A program made the position numbers and the translations under genes. A stretch of 64,000 nucleotides of DNA from Dehalococcoidia bacterium. GTDB lineage: Bacteria > Chloroflexota > Dehalococcoidia > Lucifugimonadales > SHYT01. The notes beneath the pieces were generated by a model that saw only the letters and a list, made by a program, of their open reading frames with translations, ran no database searches and was not told where the DNA came from. Within the stretch, counting starts at the first letter, position 1, and each line of letters begins with the position of its first letter. Below are positions 56,144 to 63,607 of this stretch, in pieces. The stretch lies in assembly GCA_009693055.1 (NCBI GenBank), contig SHYA01000007.1, forward strand, positions 39,178 to 103,177, in the 5' to 3' direction.

Positions 56144-56159
56144 CGCGCGGGTTGCCCCC

Positions 56160-57030
56160 CTAGTCCGGAGAGCGCGGCCCACCCCCAGGCCCGATGTGGC
56201 GCTCGTGGAACGGCCCGTTTCCCATCCCGCCCATCCCCGGCCACTCGTCGAAGAACCGGCCCATCCAGTCGTGGAAGGGCTCACCACGCTGTAGCCCCAT
56301 CCCAAGGACCATGACCTTCTCAACCGTGCCGTTCCTGCGGAGGACGAGGACCAGGTCGCCGACGTTTACCGCGTCAAGGGCGGCCCGCCGGAAGCCTGTC
56401 CAGACCTCCACGCCGCTCATAGAGATCGTCTGCGGCTAGCCCGCCCAGGCTCGACTGGACCGTGAGGGCGTCGCTGGAAATCGCGGTGACGGCGCCCGCC
56501 ACCACGTTGAAGGTCACGACGTTGCCCTCTTCGTCGATCACGGTGGCGTTGACCTTGCCAAGGCTGCGCGGCAACGCCTTGCCCGTTTCCGGGCGGCGCG
56601 GGGCGTTTTGGACATACGGCGGCTGCTCACCCACCACAACGGCCAGGGGGAGTTCCGTACCGCTCCTGAGCATGGTCAGCACCACGGTACCGCCCAGGCC
56701 TGCCGTCTGCACCGCCTGGACAAGGTCGTCGCGGCTCCGTAGCAGGGTGCCGTTCGCCTCGGTCAGGACGTCCCTGCGCAGGACGCCCGCCAGGTCAGCA
56801 GGCCTGCCCTCTACCACACGGAGCACGAAAAGGCCGCTATCAGCGCTCAGGCCGAGACGCCCGGCCATCCCCTCAGAGAGCGGGGCGACGGCCAGTCCAA
56901 GTCAGGCCGATACTTTCGCCGCCCGTGAAGGCTGCGGAGAAGCGTGCAGCGAAGCGGCCAGGACCGTCGTAGGAACAGTGGCCATGAGGGCGAGGACGGC
57001 AACAGGCAGACCAATGAGCGACCTTTTCAT
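56160..57030 (-). pseudogene. Secreted PDZ-domain protein, broken by an in-frame TGA and a frameshift
   Basis: ATG 57030 after AGGAGAAGG starts a signal peptide (KRSLIGLPVAVLALMATVP). After 42 residues the frame meets TGA at 56904-56902, then continues LGLAVAPLSEGMAGRLGL into a PDZ domain (SGLFVLRVVEGRPADLAG). HtrA-type PDZ domains usually have Trp at the lost position (WLGLxV), so TGG to TGA is likely. Near 56425-56440 the frame must shift to rejoin PQTISMSGVEVWTGFRRAALD, part of a C-terminal beta domain with VLRRNGTVEKVMVLG. There is no protease domain. Two lesions make it non-functional unless the sequence is wrong. Confidence 0.8.
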
Positions 57031-57111
57031 CACCTTCTCCTGATAGGGACCCGAGCACCCACGCGCTCCAAGCTCCCTCTCCTCAAAAGAAACGTTGCGG
57101 CCGCCAGAAAG

Positions 57112-57528
57112 TTAGGGGGGCGACTCCTCCTGTCCGACCTCAAGCGGGACCTCGGCCACCTGGCGCTGCACGATGCGGAAAAGCCGGACGGCCGGGTCCG
57201 CCTTGTTCGTCAGCGACACCAGTAGGTAGTACGCCTCCGGCCAGCTTGCGAGCCGGATGTCGGTCGCGGAGGGGTACGCCTCCGTGTGCGTGTGCGAGTG
57301 GTAGATCACCATCAGCTCTCCGCCGCCGTCCTCAATCTCGTGGTACACCCTCAAGAGTTCCTTGGGGTCCATGCTGTACCGATAGGGGCTGTGCTCCACG
57401 TTGGTCATCCGGTACAGCTTGGTGGCGCGGCCGTTTCTCCCCGCGACAATCCCGCAGCACTCGTCAGGCTCCTCTTCCAGGGCGTGACGGGTGATCTCCT
57501 CCACGAAACGCTTCGGCAAGCGCATCAC
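57112..57528 (-). CDS. JAMM/MPN-domain metalloprotease (M67 family)
   Basis: 138 aa. JAMM zinc-protease residues are visible: Glu23 in PDECCGIVAG, His78 and His80 in YHSHTHTEAYPSATD, with Ser88 and Asp91. The usual HxHP is HSHT. Bacterial members remove ubiquitin-like tails or process sulfur carriers; no ThiS/MoaD-like gene is adjacent, so the substrate is unknown. GTG 57528 or ATG 57525 can start it after GGAGGC. Confidence 0.88.
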   Translation of the reverse strand: MMRLPKRFVEEITRHALEEEPDECCGIVAGRNGRATKLYRMTNVEHSPYRYSMDPKELLRVYHEIEDGGGELMVIYHSHTHTEAYPSATDIRLASWPEAYYLLVSLTNKADPAVRLFRIVQRQVAEVPLEVGQEESPP

Positions 57529-57592
57529 GAGTTGCCTCCCAGGTTTATACCCCAGGTTTATCGCACCGTTAGATTTGAGTGCGCCGGCGGGG

Positions 57593-58639
57593 CTAAGGCT
57601 CCACGCTGATGCGCCCGGCCTGGCCGGCCTCTATCTCGCCGATAGTGGCCGCCTGCTCAACGCCCTTCGCCCCAAGCTCCATCAGCAGCCGTGTGAGCTT
57701 GCGCTTCGGCACCGCGATGAGCAGCCCGCCGGAGGTCTGCGCGTCGCACAGGAACAGCTTGTCCTCCGGGCTAATGGCTGGATGCCAGCGTACCCAGCGC
57801 TCCAGGCTGCCGAGGTTGCGGCGGGTCCCATCGGGCACGGCGCCCGCCGCGATCAGCTCCTTGGTCTTCGGAAGAGCGGGCACCGCGCTCAGGTGCAACC
57901 GCGCGCTCACGCCGCTGCCCTTCGTCATCCCCCGCAAGTGGCCCAGTAGCCCAAAGCCCGTAACGTCGGTGCAAGCGTTGACGCCCACCGAGACCATCGC
58001 CTCGGAGGCCGCGCGATTGAGGGTGGTCATGCAGGCGATGGCAATTCGCAGCGCCTTCGCAGGGGCCTTCCCATCTTTCGCCGCCGTGGTGATCGCCCCG
58101 GTGCCCAGGGGCTTGGTAAGCACCAGCAGATCGCCGGGCTTGGCGCCCGCGTTCGTCACCTGCCGGCCGGGCCTCACCAGGCCGGTCACCGCAAGCCCGT
58201 ACTTGGGTTCCGCGTCGTCTATCGTGTGGCCGCCCACAATCAGCACACCCGCCTCCGCCGCCTTCGCGTAGCCGCCGCGCAGGATTTCGGCGAGCACGCC
58301 CCGGTCGCCGTCCACCGGGTAGCACAGGATGTTGAGCGCCGTGAGGGGCTTGCCGCCCATGGCGTATACGTCGCTGAGCGCGTTTGCCGCGGCGATCGCC
58401 CCGTAGGCGTACGGGTCGTCCACAATCGGCGGGAAATAGTCCACCGTCTGCACCAGCGCCACGTCCTTGGACAGGCGGTACACAGCGGCGTCGTCGCCCG
58501 TGTCTATGCCCACCAGCAGGTCAGGGTGCTGTTGCTTAGGGAGACGGCTCAGGACTTGACCCAAGTCCTCAGGGCTAAATTTGGCCGCTCAACCCGCGCA
58601 ATGCGCAAGCCCGGTCAACCGGAAAGGCGCCTTCACCAC
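57593..58639 (-). CDS. selD: Selenide, water dikinase, selenocysteine-containing (UGA at codon 17)
   Basis: 348 aa when TGA at 58591-58589 is read as selenocysteine. Makes selenophosphate from selenide and ATP. From GTG 58639, after an AGGAGG site, the protein begins VKAPFRLTGLAHCAG-Sec-AAKFSPEDLGQVL. Sec17 sits exactly where Cys17 is in the enteric enzyme and where Sec is found in selenoprotein SelDs (CAG-U-AAK). The remainder is complete: GIDTGDDAAVY, VDYFPPIVDDPYAYG, GGHTIDDAEPKYGLAVTG, and CTDVTGFGLLGHL. A hairpin 19 nt after the TGA may be the SECIS. Ordinary gene calls would start it at TTG 58564 and lose the catalytic region. Confidence 0.92.
58551..58569 (-). promoter_or_regulatory. 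Candidate bacterial SECIS hairpin in selD
   Basis: On the minus strand AGGACTTG-GGT-CAAGTCCT: a perfect 8-bp stem with loop GGU, beginning 19 nt after the UGA codon. Bacterial SECIS elements are hairpins just downstream of UGA with G/U in the apical loop. The fit is good, but no covariation test was possible. Confidence 0.65.
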
Positions 58640-58713
58640 CGCGTTCCTCCTGGTCAGGATGCCGCCAGTATAGCACCGTCGCCGCGGTGCGCCGGCGGAG
58701 TGCGGAAGAGCGA

Positions 58714-58743
58714 TTGACTGGGACGGCGCAAGTTGCCTATAAT
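58714..58743 (+). promoter_or_regulatory. Promoter of the desulforedoxin-like genes
   Basis: TTGACT 58714-58719, 18-bp spacer, perfect TATAAT 58738-58743. Divergent from selD, whose start lies 75 bp away. Confidence 0.85.
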
Positions 58744-58775
58744 ACCGCCGCACAACCTGTTGCGTAGGTGAGGCC

Positions 58776-58892
58776 GTGGCAAGCGATACCGGAAAACGAT
58801 ACCAGTGCTCAAAATGCGGGTCTGAGTTTGTGGTGACCAAGGGGGGCAAGGGCGACCTGGTCTGCTGCGCCACCCCGATGGCCAAAAAGTAG
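58776..58892 (+). CDS. Desulforedoxin-like zinc/iron microprotein, first copy
   Basis: 38 aa. GKRYQCSKCGSEFVVTKGG then DLVCCATPMAKK: the CxxC plus CC arrangement of desulforedoxin and of the desulfoferrodoxin N-terminal domain, which binds one Fe or Zn through four Cys. It starts at GTG 58776 after AGGTGAGG and ends TAG. It has a near-consensus promoter and is followed by a paralogue 35 bp on. A likely role in electron transfer or metal binding is inferred from the fold only. Confidence 0.85.
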   Translation: MASDTGKRYQCSKCGSEFVVTKGGKGDLVCCATPMAKK

Positions 58893-58927
58893 GAACGGCT
58901 CCAATCCCCTCAGAGGTGGATACGGCG

Positions 58928-59071
58928 ATGGCGAACGAGCTCGGCAAGCGATACACGTGCGACGTCTGCAGCGCCACGGTGCTCTGCGCCAAGGCGGGCA
59001 GCGGCGGGATCGTCTGCGATGGGAAGCCGATGACGCTCCAGCAACCCCGGCAGCTTCCCTCCTCGGACTAG
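58928..59071 (+). CDS. Desulforedoxin-like microprotein, second copy with altered metal site
   Basis: 47 aa. GKRYTCDVCSATVLCAKAG then GGIVCDGKPMTLQQ. It aligns with the first copy, but the CC pair is CD, while an additional Cys occurs at residue 20. The metal site may therefore be rearranged or lost. ATG 58928 follows AGAGGTGG. It is co-transcribed with the first copy. Confidence 0.82.
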   Translation: MANELGKRYTCDVCSATVLCAKAGSGGIVCDGKPMTLQQPRQLPSSD

Positions 59072-59079
59072 GCCCTCCC

Positions 59080-59108
59080 TTGAATTGTTGACTGGCGTTT
59101 GCTACTAT
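59080..59108 (+). promoter_or_regulatory. Promoter of the HesB-like gene
   Basis: TTGAAT 59080-59085, 17-bp spacer, TACTAT 59103-59108. It lies 52 bp before the ATG. Confidence 0.6.
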
Positions 59109-59160
59109 TGGTTCCTGGTCACGGCAGTGCTCTGAGGCAACGCGGGAAGGATGGACGGAG

Positions 59161-59601
59161 ATGCTGACGATTACCTCTGGCGCCATTGAGAAGCTGAAAG
59201 GGATCCTTGCCGAGGAGGGTGCGGACGCGGGGCTCAGAATCCTGGTCATGCCAGGCGGCCACGGGCTCCAGTACATGCTCACTCCCGAAAAGGAAGCCAA
59301 GAGCGGCGACGCGGTCTCCGTTATGGACGGGCTGCGTGTGATTTTGGACGACGACAGCGCCTCCCTCCTGGAAGGCGCAGAGATTGACTACGTGGAGGAG
59401 TTTGAGCGCACCGGCTTTGTCATCACCAACCCGAACGCCCCGGCGACAGGCGGATGCGCCTGTGGTAGTGGCGGCGGCGGGTGTGGTTGCGGTGGTGGTG
59501 GTGGTGGCGGGTGTGGTGGCGGTGGTGGCGCCGGCCACGGTAGCGGCGGCCACGGCGAGGGCGGCCACGGCGGCGGTGCTTGCGCCTGCGGCGGCCACTA
59601 A
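59161..59601 (+). CDS. HesB/IscA-family protein with a Cys-Gly-His-rich tail
   Basis: 146 aa. Residues 1-100 follow the A-type Fe-S carrier fold (LTITSGAIEKLKGILAEEG, GLRILVMPGGHGLQYML, DYVEEFERTGFVITNPNA). The first conserved Cys of the family, near position 33, is replaced (PGGHGLQY); the C-terminal CxC is kept as Cys99 and Cys101. An unusual tail at 102-146 is almost only Gly with Cys108, Cys110, Cys118, Cys141, Cys143 and five clustered His/Glu positions. It could store or pass on metal. Own promoter and terminator. Confidence 0.88.
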   Translation: MLTITSGAIEKLKGILAEEGADAGLRILVMPGGHGLQYMLTPEKEAKSGDAVSVMDGLRVILDDDSASLLEGAEIDYVEEFERTGFVITNPNAPATGGCACGSGGGGCGCGGGGGGGCGGGGGAGHGSGGHGEGGHGGGACACGGH

Positions 59602-59619
59602 CGACCCAGTTGCGTTGTG

Positions 59620-59649
59620 AAAAACGCCCGCCTTAAAGCGGGCGTTTTT
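59620..59649 (+). terminator. Rho-independent terminator after the HesB-like gene
   Basis: AAAAACGCCCGC / GCGGGCGTTTTT around six bases; the stem ends in a T-run. Confidence 0.93.
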
Positions 59650-59722
59650 CGTTGCCCATTCAGGAGCGCGAACGCCACCGTGCTATCATGGCTCAACCAA
59701 ACCAACCGCAGGAGACTTCCCC

Positions 59723-60643
59723 ATCGTAACCACGGCTCCGGTCATCGTTGCCAGAGGGCTCACCAAGCACTACGGCCGCGTCGTCGGCATTGAGGGGCTG
59801 GACCTGATGGTCGGCCAGGGCGAAGTATTCGGCTTTCTCGGGCCGAACGGCTCGGGCAAGAGCACCACCATCCACCTGCTGATGGGTTTCCTGCAGCCAA
59901 CGCGGGGCGCGGCGCAGGTGCTTGGAAAAGACCCGTGGAGCCATGGCCCCCTGGTCCGCGCCGAGATCGGCTTCGTACCGGACTCGCCAGCCCTCTACGA
60001 GACCTTTACGGGCCAGGAGCTGCTGGACTTCCTGGGGACGTTGCAGGGGCGCCCGCCCGCGTTGCGAAGCCGGATCTTAGAGCTGCTGGAGCTCTCCAAA
60101 CGCGACCTGGAGCGGCCCATCCGGGGCTACTCGCGCGGCATGCGGCAGAAGATCGCGCTGGCCCAGGCCTTCCAACACGACCCGCAGCTCCTCATCCTGG
60201 ACGAGCCGACCGAAGGGCTTGATCCCCTTATGCAGCAGGCGGTCTTCACGTTGCTGCGTGAGCAGCACGAGCGCGGCCACACCATCTTCATGTCGTCCCA
60301 CATCCTGCCGGACGTGGAGCGCCTGTGCGAGCGCGTCGGAGTAGTCCGCGCCGGACGGCTGGTGCTGGTCGCGGGGATGGAGGAGCTCAGAGGCAAGCAG
60401 GTGCGCCACATGCGGGTCGTCCTGGGCAGGGAGGGGCTTCCCAACCCGTTCGCGGGGCTTCCCGGCGTGTTGAGCGCGCAGCGCAACGGCCAGGCGTGGC
60501 ACCTCCAGGTGCAGGGAGATGTGAACCCGCTCCTCCGCGTGCTGGCGCAGATGGACGTCAGAGACCTGGTGTACGAGCCCGCCCACCTAGAGGACGCCTT
60601 CCTGGAGCTGTACGGTGGGAAGGGCCCAGCCCCGCAGGGCTAA
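59723..60643 (+). CDS. ABC transporter ATP-binding protein, probable ATC start
   Basis: About 306 aa. Walker A GPNGSGKST, signature GYSRGMRQKIALAQA and Walker B LLILDEPTEGLD, with an exporter-type C-terminal extension (CcmA/NatA-like). Homology begins VIVARGLTKHYGRVVGIEGL, upstream of the first ATG at 59807. No in-frame ATG, GTG or TTG covers that part; an ATC at 59723 lies eight bases after AGGAG and is the best start. No permease gene follows: purL is convergent, overlapping by 4 bp. Confidence 0.85.
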   Translation: MVTTAPVIVARGLTKHYGRVVGIEGLDLMVGQGEVFGFLGPNGSGKSTTIHLLMGFLQPTRGAAQVLGKDPWSHGPLVRAEIGFVPDSPALYETFTGQELLDFLGTLQGRPPALRSRILELLELSKRDLERPIRGYSRGMRQKIALAQAFQHDPQLLILDEPTEGLDPLMQQAVFTLLREQHERGHTIFMSSHILPDVERLCERVGVVRAGRLVLVAGMEELRGKQVRHMRVVLGREGLPNPFAGLPGVLSAQRNGQAWHLQVQGDVNPLLRVLAQMDVRDLVYEPAHLEDAFLELYGGKGPAPQG

Positions 60644-62862
60644 CCCCTGGCGGCGCGCTCCAGGCCGTTCTCCCAGGCATCGGCCAGGCTGCCGAGGGGG
60701 ACATCCAGCAGATTGCTCACGGTAAAGCGGTCGCCCCCAACGGCGCCAAGCCGAACCATAGGCACCTTCTCCGCTGCCGCCAGGGACTCCAGGGCAGGGA
60801 GGGCTTCCGGCGTGAGCGACACGACGATGCGAGACTGCACCTCGCCGAAGAGCGCCGCGTCCCAGCGCCCGTGGACAGCGAAGTCGCCCTGGAAGCCCAG
60901 ACCGCCCAGGATGGCGCTCTCCGCCAGCGCAACCGCCAGTCCGCCGTCGGAGCAGTCGTGCGCGGAGGCGAGCAGCCCCTGCTCCACGGCGCGGCGGCAC
61001 ACGCGCTGCACCCGCACCTCCAGATCCAGGTCAATCCGGGGGAGGCCGGCCACCTTGCCGTGCAGCAGCTCCAGGTACTCGCTGCCGGCCAGCGAGGCTG
61101 AGTCTCCCGAAACTCGGCTCCCCCCGAGGAGCACGACCACGTCGCCGGCGCGCCGGAAACCGGCCGCGCACCGCCGTTCCACGTTCTCCAGCAGGCCCAG
61201 AGCGCCGACCACCGGCGTGGGATAGATCGGCCTGCCGTCCGTCTCGTTGTACAAGCTGACGTTGCCGCTAATGACCGGCACGCCCAGCGCCTTGCACGCC
61301 TCGGCCATCCCCTTGATGCACTCCTCAAGCTGGAAGTACACGTCGGGTCGGTCCGGGTTGCCGAAGTTGAGACAGTCGGTAATGGCGATCGGCTCCGCGC
61401 CCGCGCACGCCAGGTTGCGGCACGCCTCAGCCACCGCGATGGCGCCGCCCGCATGCGGGTCCAGAAAGCACAGCCTGCCGTTGCCGTCTATGCTGAGCGC
61501 CAGCCCGCCCCTCGTCCCACGGATGCGCAGCACCGCCGCGTCGCCCGCGCCGGGCAGGATGGCCGTCGCCGTCTGCACCTGGTGGTCGTACTGCCGGTAG
61601 ATGATCCGCCGGCTGGCGATGTTGGGCGAGGCGAGCAGCTTGAGCAGCACCTCGCCCGGCTGCGCGGAGGGAAGCGGCAACGCGCTCAGGTCCGCGCGCT
61701 GCAATTCGGCGAGCTCCCGCGACTTGACCCCGTGAAGGCGGTACTGCGGGGCATCCAGCAAGAGGTGCACCGGCACCGAGGCGACCACCCGGTCCCCGTC
61801 CGCGATCTCCACCAGGCCCGTGTCCGTCACCTCGCCGATCGTCACGGCGGCGAGGTCCCACTTCTCAAACACGCGCTGCACTGGTCCCTCGTGCCCGCGC
61901 CGCACGATGACCAGCATCCGCTCCTGTGACTCGGAGAGCATCACGTCGTACGCCGTCATGTCCGTCTCGCGGCGCGGCACCCTGGAGACGTCCACCCGGA
62001 CGCCGCCTCCGCCGCGCCCGGCGCACTCCACCGTGCAGCTCGTGAGGCCGGCCGCGCCCAGGTCCTGCATCCCAACGATGTCGTCACTGCACTGCTCGAT
62101 CGCCTCCAGGCACGCCTCTATCAGCACCTTTCCCAGAAACGGGTTGCCCACCTGGACAGTGGAGCGGAGCTCGCGGACCTCGCCCTCAAACACGCGCGAC
62201 GCCAGTCCCGACGCGCCGTGGATGCCGTCGCGCCCCGTGTCCGCCCCCACCAGCAGCAGCAGGTTGCCCGTGCCGCTGGCGCGTGCCCGCACCATCTTGT
62301 CCTTGGGGAGCAGGCCCACGCAGAGGGCGTTGACGAGCGGGTTAGCGGAATAGGCGTCCGCGAAGTACACCTCGCCGCCCACGTCCGGCACGCCGATGCA
62401 GTTCCCGTACCAGGAGACGCCGCCGACAATGCCGTTGAACAGGTATCGGTTCCGCGCAGTGGTCAGCGGCCCGAAGCGGAGCGAGTTCATGAGGGCGATG
62501 GGCCGCGCGCCCATGGTGAGGATGTCCCGCACAATGCCGCCCACGCCCGTGGCGGCGCCCTGCAACGGCTCCACCGCCGACGGATGGTTGTGGGACTCCA
62601 CCTTCATCGCGACGGCCAGCCCGCCGCCGATGTCCACCACGCCCGCGTTCTCCTCGCCCGGCTTGACCAGCACGCGCGGCGAGTCGCTAGGGAGCAGCTT
62701 CAGCAGGGGCCGGGAGTGCTTGTAGCCGCAGTGCTCGCTCCACAGCGCGCCGAACATGCCGAGCTCAACCACGGTCGGCTCCCTGCCGAGCCGCTTGACG
62801 ATCTGCTCGTACTCGGCGCGGCTGAGGGCTATCTCATCAAGGATGTCTTGCGTGACCGGCAT
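60640..62862 (-). CDS. purL: Phosphoribosylformylglycinamidine synthase subunit PurL (small type)
   Basis: 740 aa, the length of the PurL that works with separate PurS and PurQ. FGALWSEHCGYKHSRPLL, KVESHNHPSAVEPLQGAATGVGG, GMQDLGAAGLTSCTVE and DCSDGGLAVALAES are diagnostic. It amidates FGAR to FGAM in purine synthesis. purS and purQ are not visible nearby. ATG 62862 follows GAGGGAGC; a longer upstream frame has no similarity. Confidence 0.96.
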   Translation of the reverse strand: MPVTQDILDEIALSRAEYEQIVKRLGREPTVVELGMFGALWSEHCGYKHSRPLLKLLPSDSPRVLVKPGEENAGVVDIGGGLAVAMKVESHNHPSAVEPLQGAATGVGGIVRDILTMGARPIALMNSLRFGPLTTARNRYLFNGIVGGVSWYGNCIGVPDVGGEVYFADAYSANPLVNALCVGLLPKDKMVRARASGTGNLLLLVGADTGRDGIHGASGLASRVFEGEVRELRSTVQVGNPFLGKVLIEACLEAIEQCSDDIVGMQDLGAAGLTSCTVECAGRGGGGVRVDVSRVPRRETDMTAYDVMLSESQERMLVIVRRGHEGPVQRVFEKWDLAAVTIGEVTDTGLVEIADGDRVVASVPVHLLLDAPQYRLHGVKSRELAELQRADLSALPLPSAQPGEVLLKLLASPNIASRRIIYRQYDHQVQTATAILPGAGDAAVLRIRGTRGGLALSIDGNGRLCFLDPHAGGAIAVAEACRNLACAGAEPIAITDCLNFGNPDRPDVYFQLEECIKGMAEACKALGVPVISGNVSLYNETDGRPIYPTPVVGALGLLENVERRCAAGFRRAGDVVVLLGGSRVSGDSASLAGSEYLELLHGKVAGLPRIDLDLEVRVQRVCRRAVEQGLLASAHDCSDGGLAVALAESAILGGLGFQGDFAVHGRWDAALFGEVQSRIVVSLTPEALPALESLAAAEKVPMVRLGAVGGDRFTVSNLLDVPLGSLADAWENGLERAARG

Positions 62863-63061
62863 GTGCTCCCTCACTGTGAATGCTGGGCGCCACCAACCGC
62901 TCGTGGTGAGCTTGCCTGCCCTGAGCGCAGCGAGCGGGTCGAGCCCTGAGCGGCTCGCCCTTCGCGCACGCTCTATGGTAGCACGCGAGGCGGCGCTGCC
63001 TTGGGCTTCGAGCGAGTACAATCGCGCGTGTAGAGAGACTCAAGCTACGTTCCGGAGGTCT

Positions 63062-63607
63062 ATGCTGTACACAGAAGTCGTCGAAATCATCGCCGATCAA
63101 CTGAAGCAGTTTGACTCCGAGCGCCCAGTACACAAGGCATTCGGACCGGGAATTGGGCCTTTCGGCGAACCACAGATTCTTCGTGAGATCGCGGCGCGAC
63201 TATCGCGTCAAGGAATCCGTGCGCAGACCAAAAGGACTCCCGACTTGGCCCTGCAACACGAACAGGCCATAGAGTTCAAGATAGTTCGCCCGTTTGGAGA
63301 CAATGGCCGCGAAGCGGAAAACTGGAGTGTCAACCTACTGCACCCGTACGCTGGAAACGTCAGTCTCATTGGCGACGCCATCAAACTATCGGGGCTAAGT
63401 GGCTACCGATCTAAGGGGCTCTTCGTGATTGGCTATGAGCACGATCCACCAAAGATACCATTAGATCCACTGTTTTCCTTATTTGAGCTGATTGCCAAAA
63501 CAGTGATGGGCATCTCCTTAGGTAAAAGAGTCGAGGAAAGAAGAGACCAGCTGGTACACCCCGAACATCAAGTGTTGCGCTGCGTGGGCTGGGAGTTGGA
63601 ACAATAG
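63062..63607 (+). CDS. PD-(D/E)XK nuclease-like hypothetical protein
   Basis: 181 aa. Begins MLYTEVVEIIADQLKQFD. Pro60-Asp61 in RTPDLALQ followed by Glu71-Phe-Lys73 in AIEFKIVRPFG gives the PD-x(n)-ExK pattern of the restriction-endonuclease fold, with a helix (GEPQILREIAARL) ahead of it. Base composition is visibly poorer in GC than in neighbours, which suggests transfer. ATG 63062 follows GGAGGT. Function is not established; no methyltransferase or helicase lies in the window beside it. Confidence 0.7.
   Translation: MLYTEVVEIIADQLKQFDSERPVHKAFGPGIGPFGEPQILREIAARLSRQGIRAQTKRTPDLALQHEQAIEFKIVRPFGDNGREAENWSVNLLHPYAGNVSLIGDAIKLSGLSGYRSKGLFVIGYEHDPPKIPLDPLFSLFELIAKTVMGISLGKRVEERRDQLVHPEHQVLRCVGWELEQ

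Noticed and set aside
56902..56904. TGA in the PDZ gene as a second selenocysteine
   Set aside because: The local sequence matches a PDZ Trp position, not a redox motif, and the gene also has a frameshift.
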